NCBI GenBank assembly: GCA_019247865.1
Contig: JAFBAJ010000809.1
Coordinates: forward strand, 1-5,881
Origin: Acidobacteriota bacterium
GTDB lineage: Bacteria > Acidobacteriota > Blastocatellia > Pyrinomonadales > Pyrinomonadaceae
Length of the DNA: 5,881 bases
Direction of reading: 5' to 3'
Part shown: positions 1 through 5,177 of the stretch, in pieces
Layout: the number at the start of each line of letters is the position of its first letter
How positions within the stretch are numbered: position 1 is the stretch's first letter
Program-made: the position numbers and the translations under genes
The notes under the pieces: generated by a model
What the model was told of the DNA's origin: nothing
Database searches by the model: none
The model's input: only the letters and a program-made list of their open reading frames with translations

Positions 1-90
1 GGGCTACAAATATACCGCCCCTCCGGGGCTAAGATTATCTTGCACGATATAGTGCCTGCGGCGCACCATCTAGGATAAAGCGGCGGGCGT

Positions 91-103
91 TATATGATAA
101 TTT
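91..103 (+). promoter_or_regulatory. Possible -10 region of the FecR/DUF6600 gene
   Basis: The block TATATGATAATTT is the most AT-rich run of the upstream region and contains TATGAT and GATAAT, both close to the sigma-70 -10 consensus. No hexamer resembling TTGACA lies 16-18 bases upstream, so the call rests on the -10 alone. If correct, the mRNA would have a leader of about 180 bases that includes the hairpin at 161-188. Confidence 0.25.
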
Positions 104-160
104 GGCTACAAAAGCGCTCAGCAAAGGGAAGCCGTTCGATAAAGGGCGCGCGCAGGCACG

Positions 161-188
161 GGCTTTGCTCATGCGCCAGAGCAAAGCC
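161..188 (+). promoter_or_regulatory. Leader hairpin with a possible alternative pairing partner
   Basis: GGCTTTGCTC (161-170) and GAGCAAAGCC (179-188) form a perfect 10-bp inverted repeat around an 8-base loop. The core CTTTGCT (163-169) can also pair with an upstream AGCAAAG at 120-126, so two mutually exclusive hairpins are possible. There is no T-run after the second arm, so it does not look like an intrinsic terminator. A role in mRNA stability, attenuation or protein binding is only an inference. Confidence 0.4.
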
Positions 189-274
189 ACGCCCCGCTTG
201 AGAGCTTTAACAGAACCACTCGCCCCTTTAATTAATCAGGCGCGGCTACGGACTTGCCGTTTGATTCAACAGAA

Positions 275-280
275 AAGGAG
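275..280 (+). promoter_or_regulatory. Ribosome binding site that decides the start of the FecR/DUF6600 gene
   Basis: AAGGAG lies 10 bases before the ATG at 291. It is one of the best Shine-Dalgarno matches in the window. Together with the signal peptide that starts at that ATG, it fixes translation at 291 rather than at the TTG at 102, which lies in the same frame. Confidence 0.8.
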
Positions 281-290
281 CCCACGCATC

Positions 291-2297
291 ATGCGTTACA
301 CCAGATACCTGTCTCTGATTGCCCTCGTGCTCCTGGTCACACTCGCAGCCGTCTCGACTGCCAGAGCGGATGAAGACCAGAGCGCGTACAGCGTGCAGGC
401 GCGCGTCGCACGCATCAGCCTCCTGAGCGGCGATGTGCAGGTGCGCCGCGCCGGAAGCCGCGAGTGGGAGAGCGCGGCCGTCAACCTGCCTCTCGTCGAA
501 GGCGACGAGCTGGCGACCGGCAGAAACTCGCACCTCGAAGTTCAGATCGACGCTTACAACTTTGTCCGCCTGAGCGATGAATCGCAGCTCTCCATCGTCA
601 CGCTGCGTGATGAAGGCGTCGCGCTCAGTCTCTCCGCAGGCACCGCGACTTTAAGGCTCGCGCGCTTTGACCGCGACCGAGAATATTTCGAGATCGACGC
701 GCCTAAGACGACGATGGCGGCGGAGAAGACGGGCATCTACAGGCTCGACGCCGGGCGCGAACGCAGCGGCGACAGCAGCGACGTGCGCATCATCGTCCGC
801 GACGGAGGGCGCGCGCGCATCTACAACGAGACCTCCGGCTTTACCCTGCGCGAAGGCCGCGCGGCGCGGCTCTTCTTCAACAGCGGGGCGGATGAAGGCG
901 GCGACTGGGAGCTCGCTGCCGCGCCGCAGCCGGACGGCTGGGACGAGTGGGTGGATCAGCGCGAAGACAATCTGGCTCAACAACTGCGCTATGAGCGGCG
1001 CGACCGCGAGTACGACAGCAGCCTCTGGGGAGCTGAAGAGCTGGACGCGTACGGCGACTGGGTGGACGCTGGGGATTACGGCCGCATCTGGCGTCCGCGC
1101 GTGACCGTCATCAACAACTATTACAACTGGGCTCCGTATCGTTACGGCTACTGGGACTGGTGTCCGCCTTACGGCTGGGTCTGGGTCGGCCAGGAGCCGT
1201 GGGGCTGGGCTCCGTATCACTACGGCCGCTGGGTCTATTACAACAACTCCTGGTGCTGGTCGCCGCACAGCTACTATTACGGCGGCAGGCATCGGAGCTG
1301 GTGGCATCCGGCGCTCGTCGTCTTCGTCTCGTTCAATAACTCTGTCTGCTGGTATCCGGTGCCGCATCACAACCCGGACCCTGTTTACGCAGGCCCGGTC
1401 AAGACGCCGAACGATCATCCGGCGGGGCCCGGAGGCCCTGTGCTGCCGCCCTCCAAGATGGTCAACACGCGCACGCTCACGCCGCCGCTCGGAGGCGGTT
1501 ATCAGACCGCTGTGACCACGATGCCGGCCACGGATTTCGGAATGATGAGTCCTAAGATCAAGTCCGCTCCGCTCTCCGTCGCGCAGACGGTCATCCAGAG
1601 CGAGCCGGTCGCCGTCACCAACCTGCCCATCGGGACGCCGCGGGGCGGCACCAAGTCTGACGGGCCGGTCAAGAGCGAAAGCCCGCTCGCGGTCAGTCCG
1701 ACGCGCGGGCGTGATAAGGCTGCGAGCGCGCCTCTTGAGACAGGCGCGGCGAGACGCAAGCCCGGCGTCGCGCTCGATGACGAGCTGCGCAAGACGCGCG
1801 TCCTGAACGGCCGCGAGCCCATCCTGACCAAAGGCCCGGATCGCGGCGGCCTGAGCGGCGAGACCAAAGACACCGGAGCCGTCACGCGCCCCGTCCGCCC
1901 GCCCGGCAAAACCACGAGCACCGGACCGGCCAACGACTCTGACACCATCGCTCCTGTTCTCCCGACGCGCTCGAACCCGCCCGTCAAGAGCGACAATAGC
2001 TCGGACACTTTAAACGAGCCCGTGCGTCCGCCGCGCAAGCCGGAGCGCCCGCAGGTCTACGAGCCGCCGCAGAAGTCCGAGCCGCTCCCGGATCGTCCGC
2101 GCCGGAGCGAGCCCAAACGGGAGCAGTCCGAGCCGATTCGCACAGCGCCAACGCAGCCGCGCTACGAACCGCCGCCGCAGAAGTCGGAGCCGCCACCGCC
2201 GCCTCCGCCCAAGCAGGAGCCGCCACCCGCGCCGCCGCCGCAGAAGTCCAACGAAGCGCCGCTTAGCCGCGGCAAAGGCAAAGGCGACGGCAGATAA
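291..2297 (+). CDS. Secreted FecR-domain / DUF6600-type protein with Pro-rich tail
   Basis: This is a 668-aa exported protein of unknown function. Residues 1-26 are a classical signal peptide: basic start, hydrophobic core, and an ARA cleavage site before DEDQ. Residues about 38-150 form a FecR-like beta domain (LLSGDVQV, VEGDELATG, FVRLSDESQL, and an EIDAP segment). Unlike true FecR it has no cytoplasmic anti-sigma region and no linked sigma factor or TonB receptor gene, so iron-dicitrate signalling is unlikely. Residues about 245-355 are Trp/Tyr/Gly-rich and match my recollection of DUF6600. They include a 26-residue internal repeat starting WAPYRYGYW and WAPYHYGRW. From about 365 to the end the chain is low-complexity and probably disordered, rich in Pro, Lys, Ser and Arg, with repeated PPQKS motifs. 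It is likely periplasmic or surface-associated. The start at 291 is chosen for AAGGAG and the signal peptide. A palindromic repeat begins 5 bases after the stop. Confidence 0.9.
   Translation: MRYTRYLSLIALVLLVTLAAVSTARADEDQSAYSVQARVARISLLSGDVQVRRAGSREWESAAVNLPLVEGDELATGRNSHLEVQIDAYNFVRLSDESQLSIVTLRDEGVALSLSAGTATLRLARFDRDREYFEIDAPKTTMAAEKTGIYRLDAGRERSGDSSDVRIIVRDGGRARIYNETSGFTLREGRAARLFFNSGADEGGDWELAAAPQPDGWDEWVDQREDNLAQQLRYERRDREYDSSLWGAEELDAYGDWVDAGDYGRIWRPRVTVINNYYNWAPYRYGYWDWCPPYGWVWVGQEPWGWAPYHYGRWVYYNNSWCWSPHSYYYGGRHRSWWHPALVVFVSFNNSVCWYPVPHHNPDPVYAGPVKTPNDHPAGPGGPVLPPSKMVNTRTLTPPLGGGYQTAVTTMPATDFGMMSPKIKSAPLSVAQTVIQSEPVAVTNLPIGTPRGGTKSDGPVKSESPLAVSPTRGRDKAASAPLETGAARRKPGVALDDELRKTRVLNGREPILTKGPDRGGLSGETKDTGAVTRPVRPPGKTTSTGPANDSDTIAPVLPTRSNPPVKSDNSSDTLNEPVRPPRKPERPQVYEPPQKSEPLPDRPRRSEPKREQSEPIRTAPTQPRYEPPPQKSEPPPPPPPKQEPPPAPPPQKSNEAPLSRGKGKGDGR
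2064..2248 (+). repeat. PPQKS-coding dispersed repeat in the C-terminal tail
   Basis: The 14-mer CCGCCGCAGAAGTC occurs exactly at 2064-2077, 2172-2185 and 2235-2248, each time coding PPQKS in the same frame. Shorter SEP and KQEP motifs lie between them. The identity at DNA level suggests recent internal duplication or slippage within a low-complexity tail. Confidence 0.75.
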
Positions 2298-2302
2298 AAA
2301 AG

Positions 2303-2374
2303 TCTCACGCAAAGGCGCAAAGACGCAAAGAAAACAGCATGTCTTTCTTTGCGTCTTTGCGCCTTTGCGCGAGA
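2303..2374. repeat. CGCAAAG palindromic repeat, copy 1
   Basis: Two 31-base arms (2303-2333 and 2344-2374) are inverted complements with a single A/C mismatch (2307 against 2370) around a 10-base loop. Each arm contains three tandem 8-base units of CGCAAAG plus G or A. Thirty bases of the left arm (2305-2334) are identical to copy 2 at 4712-4741, while loops and flanks differ. It starts 5 bases after the FecR/DUF6600 stop codon. Transcribed RNA from either strand would form a very stable stem. The bases after the right arm are ATTTACCC, so it lacks a good T-run in the plus direction. Six A residues lie at 2296-2301, just left of the stem, and would give a T-run in the minus direction. It resembles REP or non-autonomous palindromic elements. 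No transposase is present here. Confidence 0.9.
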
Positions 2375-2498
2375 TTTACCCTTTACCGCCACTCGCCCTG
2401 CAAGGTAAAAGCCGCCCAGTATTAGGGCGATGCCCTTAGGACGCGTCAATAGTTCGGGCTTTGTTTATCCGGGGATTGAGTATAAATTTGTCTCTCGT
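2375..2498. other. Intergenic region upstream of the membrane protein gene
   Basis: The region has no Shine-Dalgarno sequence in the usual 5-10 base window before the ATG at 2499. The notable element is an AT-rich promoter-like segment at its 3' end. The coding frame is open from an ATG at 2430, but the 23 extra residues (including GFVYPGIEYKF) do not look like a membrane protein N-terminus, and that ATG has no ribosome binding site. Confidence 0.6.
2460..2490 (+). promoter_or_regulatory. Promoter-like element immediately before the membrane protein ATG
   Basis: TATAAA at 2481-2486 is a good sigma-70 -10 match. The same stretch also reads TAAATTTG (2483-2490), which fits the TAnnTTTG element described for Bacteroidetes, with a TTTG at 2460-2463 exactly 19 bases upstream. 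Either reading places transcription start at about 2493-2498, just before the ATG at 2499, so the mRNA would be leaderless or nearly so. This agrees with the missing Shine-Dalgarno sequence. Confidence 0.4.
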
Positions 2499-2921
2499 AT
2501 GAATCCGGCCATCAAACTGAGCCTCGCTGCCTCCGGCATCTTTCTGCTGACGGGGCTGCTGTCGGGCATCCTCAAGTACAGTCGCATCATGTCGAGCGCG
2601 GAACATCGCGCGCCCGTCTACGTGGACATCGCACACCGCGCCGCGCTGCTCTACAGCTTCGCCTCGCTCGTCATCGCCAGGCTACTCGAATACAGCCCCT
2701 ACTCCGTGCGCGTACAGTTCTGGGCCGCAGCCGTCCCGCTCGCCTTCTTCGCCATCACCATCGCCGGCTACATCGCGCACGGCCTCAAAGACGACACCGA
2801 CAACATCTTTCGTGAACGCAACTTCACGACCACCTGGTACATGTACGCCCTCATCCTCGGCGAGGTCGGCGGCTTCGCAATCATCCTCTGGGGCTTCCTC
2901 TCAACACAGGTGTTCGGATGA
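2499..2921 (+). CDS. Four-helix integral membrane protein of unknown function
   Basis: This is a 140-aa protein with four predicted membrane helices at about residues 7-25, 46-63, 74-94 and 115-134. Conserved-looking polar positions lie at helix ends: KYSRIM and EHRAP after helix 1, DIAHRAALLY entering helix 2, AHGLKDDTDN after helix 3. Three histidines (36, 46, 94) near helix ends could bind a ligand or cofactor, but that is speculation. I do not recognise the family with certainty. The ATG at 2499 is chosen because the hydrophobic N-terminus starts there; the in-frame ATG at 2430 would add 23 non-membrane residues. The stop overlaps the next start as ATGA, so translation of the dehydrogenase is probably coupled. 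Its codons are strikingly C-ending (ATC, CTC, GCC), unlike the more G-rich coding strands of the next two genes. Confidence 0.8.
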   Translation: MNPAIKLSLAASGIFLLTGLLSGILKYSRIMSSAEHRAPVYVDIAHRAALLYSFASLVIARLLEYSPYSVRVQFWAAAVPLAFFAITIAGYIAHGLKDDTDNIFRERNFTTTWYMYALILGEVGGFAIILWGFLSTQVFG

Positions 2922-3868
2922 TGTTGAGCCTCGTCTTTTTAGATCGTGACGCGTTGCGGGCTGATGTCCGGCGGCCGTCGTTCGCGCATGTGTGGCGCGA
3001 GTACGGGGAGAGCGCGCCGGAGGAGGTGGTGGAGCGGCTGCGCGGGGCGGAGATCGCCATCGTCAATAAGGTCGCGTTGCGCGAGCGTGAGCTGGCCGAG
3101 TTGCCGCGGTTGAAATTCATCGCGGTCGCCGCGACGGGTGTGGACATCATTGACCTTGAGAGTTGCAGGGCGCGCGGCATACAGGTCGCAAACGTCCGCC
3201 ACTACGCGACGCACGCCGTGCCGGAACACGCGCTGATGCTGATGCTCGCGCTGAGTCGCAATCTCGTACATTATCGAGCAGAGGTCGCGCGCGGCGCGTG
3301 GCAGGAGGCGCGGCAGTTCTGTCTCTTCGACCAGCCGATACGCGATCTGCATGAAAGACGGCTCGGCATCATCGGCTACGGCGCGCTCGGTCAGGCGGTC
3401 GAGCGTCTGGCGCTTGCATTCGGGATGCGCGTCCTTATCTCCGAACATAAGCACGCGCAGGAAGTGCGTGCGGGGCGCGTGAGCTTTGAAGAGGTCTTGC
3501 GCGAGTGCGACATCATCACGCTGCATTGCCCTTTGACGCCTGAGACGCGTCAGCTGATCGGAGCAACGGAGCTTGAGCTGATGCGCAAAGATGCGCTTCT
3601 GATCAACACAGCTCGCGGCGGACTGGTGGATGAAGCGGCGCTCGCGGAGGCTCTGCTGAACAGACGCATCGGCGGCGCGGGCTTCGATGTCCTTAGCGAA
3701 GAGCCGCCGCGCGGAGGCAATCCGCTGCTCGAACTGCGGCTGCCGAACTTTATCCTCACGCCGCACAACGCGTGGGCGAGCGATGAGGCGATGCAGGCGC
3801 TGGCGGATCAACTGATCGACAACATCGAAGCCTTCGTGCGCGGCGAGCCGCGTAATCTGGTGACTTAA
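2918..3868 (+). CDS. D-2-hydroxyacid dehydrogenase, glycerate dehydrogenase/HprA-like
   Basis: This is a 316-aa cytoplasmic NAD-dependent oxidoreductase that interconverts 2-oxoacids and D-2-hydroxyacids. Seen in the sequence: an N-terminal substrate domain ending near residue 100; a Rossmann motif GYGALG at 153-158; an acidic residue Glu176 after the second beta strand (ISEHK), expected for NAD rather than NADP preference; NTARGGLVDE with catalytic Arg233; FDVLSEEPP with catalytic Glu262; and TPHNAW with catalytic His283. The catalytic Arg/Glu/His set is complete and the length is normal (310-330). The EHK context and spacing resemble glycerate/hydroxypyruvate reductases more than 3-phosphoglycerate dehydrogenase, and the C-terminal regulatory domain is absent. 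The exact substrate cannot be told. Two adjacent ATGs (2918 and 2921) could both start it; 2918 overlaps the previous stop. The acetyltransferase gene follows after 5 bases. Confidence 0.93.
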   Translation: MMLSLVFLDRDALRADVRRPSFAHVWREYGESAPEEVVERLRGAEIAIVNKVALRERELAELPRLKFIAVAATGVDIIDLESCRARGIQVANVRHYATHAVPEHALMLMLALSRNLVHYRAEVARGAWQEARQFCLFDQPIRDLHERRLGIIGYGALGQAVERLALAFGMRVLISEHKHAQEVRAGRVSFEEVLRECDIITLHCPLTPETRQLIGATELELMRKDALLINTARGGLVDEAALAEALLNRRIGGAGFDVLSEEPPRGGNPLLELRLPNFILTPHNAWASDEAMQALADQLIDNIEAFVRGEPRNLVT

Positions 3869-3873
3869 AATTT

Positions 3874-4701
3874 ATGAGTTCGCTGACTTTCAGATCCGCC
3901 GATACTCTGTCGCTCGAACATCTGGCGGAAGCTTTCAATGCGGCCTTCGGGGGCTACTTTTATCCGCAGCAGCACACGGGCGAGACGTTCGCGCGGCGCG
4001 CGCGGCTGGAACAGCTCGACCTGCATCACTCCCTCCTCGCCTACGTCGGCGAAGAGTACGCGGGCGTTTCGCTGCTCGGCATACGCGGGCGAGCTGGCTG
4101 GTGCGGTGGGTTTGGCATCGTGCCGGAGTTGCGCGGGCGCGGGCTGGCGCGCGAGCTGATGCAGGAGTTCATCGCCGAGGCGCGGCGTTGCGAGTTAGAG
4201 AGGCTGAGTCTGGAGGTGCTGGCGCGCAACGTCGCGGCGCGGCAACTGTACGAGAGCGCCGGGATGAGCGTCACGCGCGACCTGCTCATCCTCGAACGCG
4301 CGCGGACGGCGGAGGATTCCGGGCGGACATCGAAGTTAACTGAAGCTGCGCCGGAGATGCTGCTGCGCAGCTTCGCGCGGCTGCACGCGTGCCCGCCCGC
4401 GTGGCAGCGCGATCTGCCGTCGCTGCTGACGACGGACGGCGCGAGAGGCTTTTATCTGGGCGACAGTGATGCGCCAAGCGCCTACGCGCTGCTCGTCTCA
4501 AAGGGCGCAGGCGCGGCGCATCTGCTCGACCTCGCGGCTGAGGATGAAGGGGCGGCGCAGGAGTTGTGCGCGGGACTCTGCGAGCTGCCGTACACGCTGC
4601 GCTCGATCAACGAGCCGTCGGACGGAATGTTCGCGCCGCTGCTCGCCGCGCACGGCTTCGACGAGAAAGACCGGCAGCACGAGATGGTGTGCGAGCTTTG
4701 A
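3874..4701 (+). CDS. GNAT family N-acetyltransferase with degenerate second GNAT-like half
   Basis: This is a 275-aa predicted acetyl-CoA-dependent acetyltransferase. The N-terminal half is a canonical GNAT domain at about residues 5-143: the beta-4 strand FGIVPELRGRGLA carries the pyrophosphate-binding R/Q-x-x-G-x-G/A loop (R87 to A92), followed by a helix, then LEVLARNVAARQLYESAGM, whose Asn119, Tyr126 and Gly130 are typical of the family. Residues about 155-275 look like a second GNAT fold that has lost the acetyl-CoA loop but keeps a typical end (GFDEKDRQHEM). The substrate is unknown. The start at 3874 is 5 bases after the dehydrogenase stop; GGTGA at 3859-3863 is a weak Shine-Dalgarno sequence, so coupling to upstream translation is likely. 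The stop is followed after 9 bases by palindrome copy 2, a likely terminator. Confidence 0.88.
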   Translation: MSSLTFRSADTLSLEHLAEAFNAAFGGYFYPQQHTGETFARRARLEQLDLHHSLLAYVGEEYAGVSLLGIRGRAGWCGGFGIVPELRGRGLARELMQEFIAEARRCELERLSLEVLARNVAARQLYESAGMSVTRDLLILERARTAEDSGRTSKLTEAAPEMLLRSFARLHACPPAWQRDLPSLLTTDGARGFYLGDSDAPSAYALLVSKGAGAAHLLDLAAEDEGAAQELCAGLCELPYTLRSINEPSDGMFAPLLAAHGFDEKDRQHEMVCEL

Positions 4702-4710
4702 AAAGCAGAG

Positions 4711-4782
4711 TTCACGCAAAGGCGCAAAGACGCAAAGAAAAGCTTCAATCGCTTTCTTTGCGTCTTTGCGCCTTTGCGTGAA
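4711..4782. repeat. CGCAAAG palindromic repeat, copy 2
   Basis: Perfect 30-base arms (4711-4740 and 4753-4782) surround a 12-base loop. The arms carry the same three tandem CGCAAAG units as copy 1. Relative to copy 1, the outer pair C2304/G2373 is replaced by T4711/A4782, so pairing is kept by a double change, and the mismatch of copy 1 is a proper A/T pair here (4714/4779). The element fills the 88-base gap between convergent genes, 9 bases after the GNAT stop and 7 bases after the stop of the minus-strand gene. Confidence 0.92.
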
Positions 4783-4791
4783 ATTGTTTTT
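4711..4791. terminator. Likely bidirectional terminator formed by palindrome copy 2
   Basis: In the plus direction the 30-bp stem is followed by ATTGTTTTTA (4782-4791), a reasonable T-run for an intrinsic terminator of the GNAT cluster. In the minus direction the stem is followed by CTCTGCTTTT, a weaker U-run for the small acidic protein gene. The position between convergent stop codons supports this role. The stem is much longer than a normal terminator, so termination may be a secondary use of a repeat element. Confidence 0.6.
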
Positions 4792-5068
4792 AGCTCGAAG
4801 CGGCGTCGCTCGATTCCGTCCCGGTCGCCGCCGGCTCGTCCTGATGGTCGGCCGTGTAGAGGCGCAGGATTTCCTGTCCCTGTCGCGAGCGCGGGTCGAT
4901 GGTGCGCAGGTGTTTGCGTCCCTGCATCTCCCAGATGGCGGTCACCTGCCCGTCCTTCTCGACCGCGTGATAAGTGATCTCCTCTGCGGGCGCGGCCGGT
5001 TCCGTCGCAGTGCTCTCCGGTGTGCTCTCCGGCGCGCTTTCGGCCGGCGCGTTCTCTTGTTCTGACAT
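4790..5068 (-). CDS. Small acidic protein of unknown function
   Basis: This 92-aa protein has no family I recognise. Residues 1-30 are low-complexity and rich in Ala, Glu, Pro, Ser and Thr (ESAPESTPEST). Residues about 31-73 look like a small folded core, with two beta strands (ITYHAVEKDG, VTAIWEMQG) followed by a basic stretch RKHLRTIDPRSRQG and a short helix EILRLYTA. The last 18 residues are again disordered and acidic. There is no signal peptide or membrane segment, so it is probably cytoplasmic. The ATG at 5068 is preferred because AGGA precedes it, though 17 bases away with a hairpin between. An in-frame ATG at 5143 would add 25 polar residues and is a less likely alternative. It lies 109 bases downstream of the S8 peptidase stop and may share its transcript. 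Confidence 0.65.
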   Translation of the reverse strand: MSEQENAPAESAPESTPESTATEPAAPAEEITYHAVEKDGQVTAIWEMQGRKHLRTIDPRSRQGQEILRLYTADHQDEPAATGTESSDAASS

Positions 5069-5070
5069 GT

Positions 5071-5089
5071 GAGTTTGTGAAACTCTCCT
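5071..5089 (-). promoter_or_regulatory. Shine-Dalgarno sequence and hairpin spacer of the small acidic protein
   Basis: On the minus strand AGGA (5089-5086) is followed directly by GAGTTTCACAAACTC (5085-5071), a perfect 6-bp stem with a 3-base loop, then AC and the ATG at 5068. The linear AGGA-ATG spacing of 17 bases is too long for efficient initiation, but folding of the hairpin would shorten it. This suggests structure-dependent translation. It could also be chance. Confidence 0.4.
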
Positions 5090-5116
5090 CTCGTTTGATT
5101 CTGCTTTTGTCTCTTG

Positions 5117-5140
5117 TGTGTGCACGGATTGTGGCACACG
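5117..5140. repeat. Small inverted repeat in the S8-acidic protein gap
   Basis: GTGTGC (5118-5123) and GCACAC (5134-5139) are inverted complements around 10 bases. It could be an operator or a weak hairpin between the two minus-strand genes. There is no T-run next to it, so it is not a clear terminator. Confidence 0.25.
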
Positions 5141-5177
5141 CATGCGGAACCTGTCTAGCTGCTCCGCTTTCTCACGT

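Larger units (their letters stand above)
1..290. other. Non-coding region upstream of the FecR/DUF6600 gene
   Basis: No convincing gene is visible here. A frame open from a TTG at 102 runs into the downstream gene, but its first 63 residues are Arg/Lys-rich and precede a textbook signal peptide, so I treat them as untranslated. The stretch holds small inverted repeats (17-21 with 25-29; 31-41; 42-45 with 52-55), an AT-rich block at 91-103 that could serve as a -10 region although no good -35 is visible, a strong hairpin at 161-188, and a Shine-Dalgarno sequence at 275-280. The nonamer GGCTACAAA occurs twice (2-10 and 104-112), possibly by chance. Confidence 0.7.

Noticed and set aside
17..29. 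GCCCC/GGGGC hairpin at the left edge as an upstream terminator
   Set aside because: Short stem, no T-run, and the upstream gene is outside the window.
102..290. N-terminal extension of the FecR/DUF6600 gene from a TTG start
   Set aside because: It would bury a classical signal peptide, has no Shine-Dalgarno sequence, and overlaps the leader hairpin; AAGGAG and the ATG at 291 fit better.
651..1418. 255-aa open frame on the minus strand inside the FecR/DUF6600 gene
   Set aside because: It is rich in Val, Ala, Arg and Pro with no domain and mirrors the codon structure of the plus-strand gene; an antisense shadow in GC-rich DNA.
2303..2374. Palindrome repeats as a CRISPR array
   Set aside because: There are only two widely separated copies, each an inverted pair with no spacer series, and no cas genes.
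2162..2449. Minus-strand protein containing AKAQRRKE and FFASLRLCV
   Set aside because: The peptide is only a translation of palindrome copy 1 fused to antisense of the Pro-rich tail; the same happens at copy 2 (4466-5065 plus, 4482-4748 minus).
2430..2498. Earlier ATG of the membrane protein gene
   Set aside because: No ribosome binding site, non-membrane-like residues, and it would require transcription from upstream of the promoter-like element; kept only as an alternative.
2939..3811. 290-aa open frame on the minus strand
   Set aside because: It lies wholly antisense to the dehydrogenase, whose catalytic motifs are intact; its product is Arg/Gln-rich without recognisable motifs.
5069..5143. 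Earlier ATG of the small acidic protein
   Set aside because: The extra 25 residues are polar and low in coding character; the ATG at 5068 has AGGA upstream, though at long spacing, so some doubt remains.
5144..5167. GCGGA/TCCGC inverted repeat as terminator of the S8 peptidase
   Set aside because: Only a 5-bp stem with a 14-base loop and no T-run on the minus strand.
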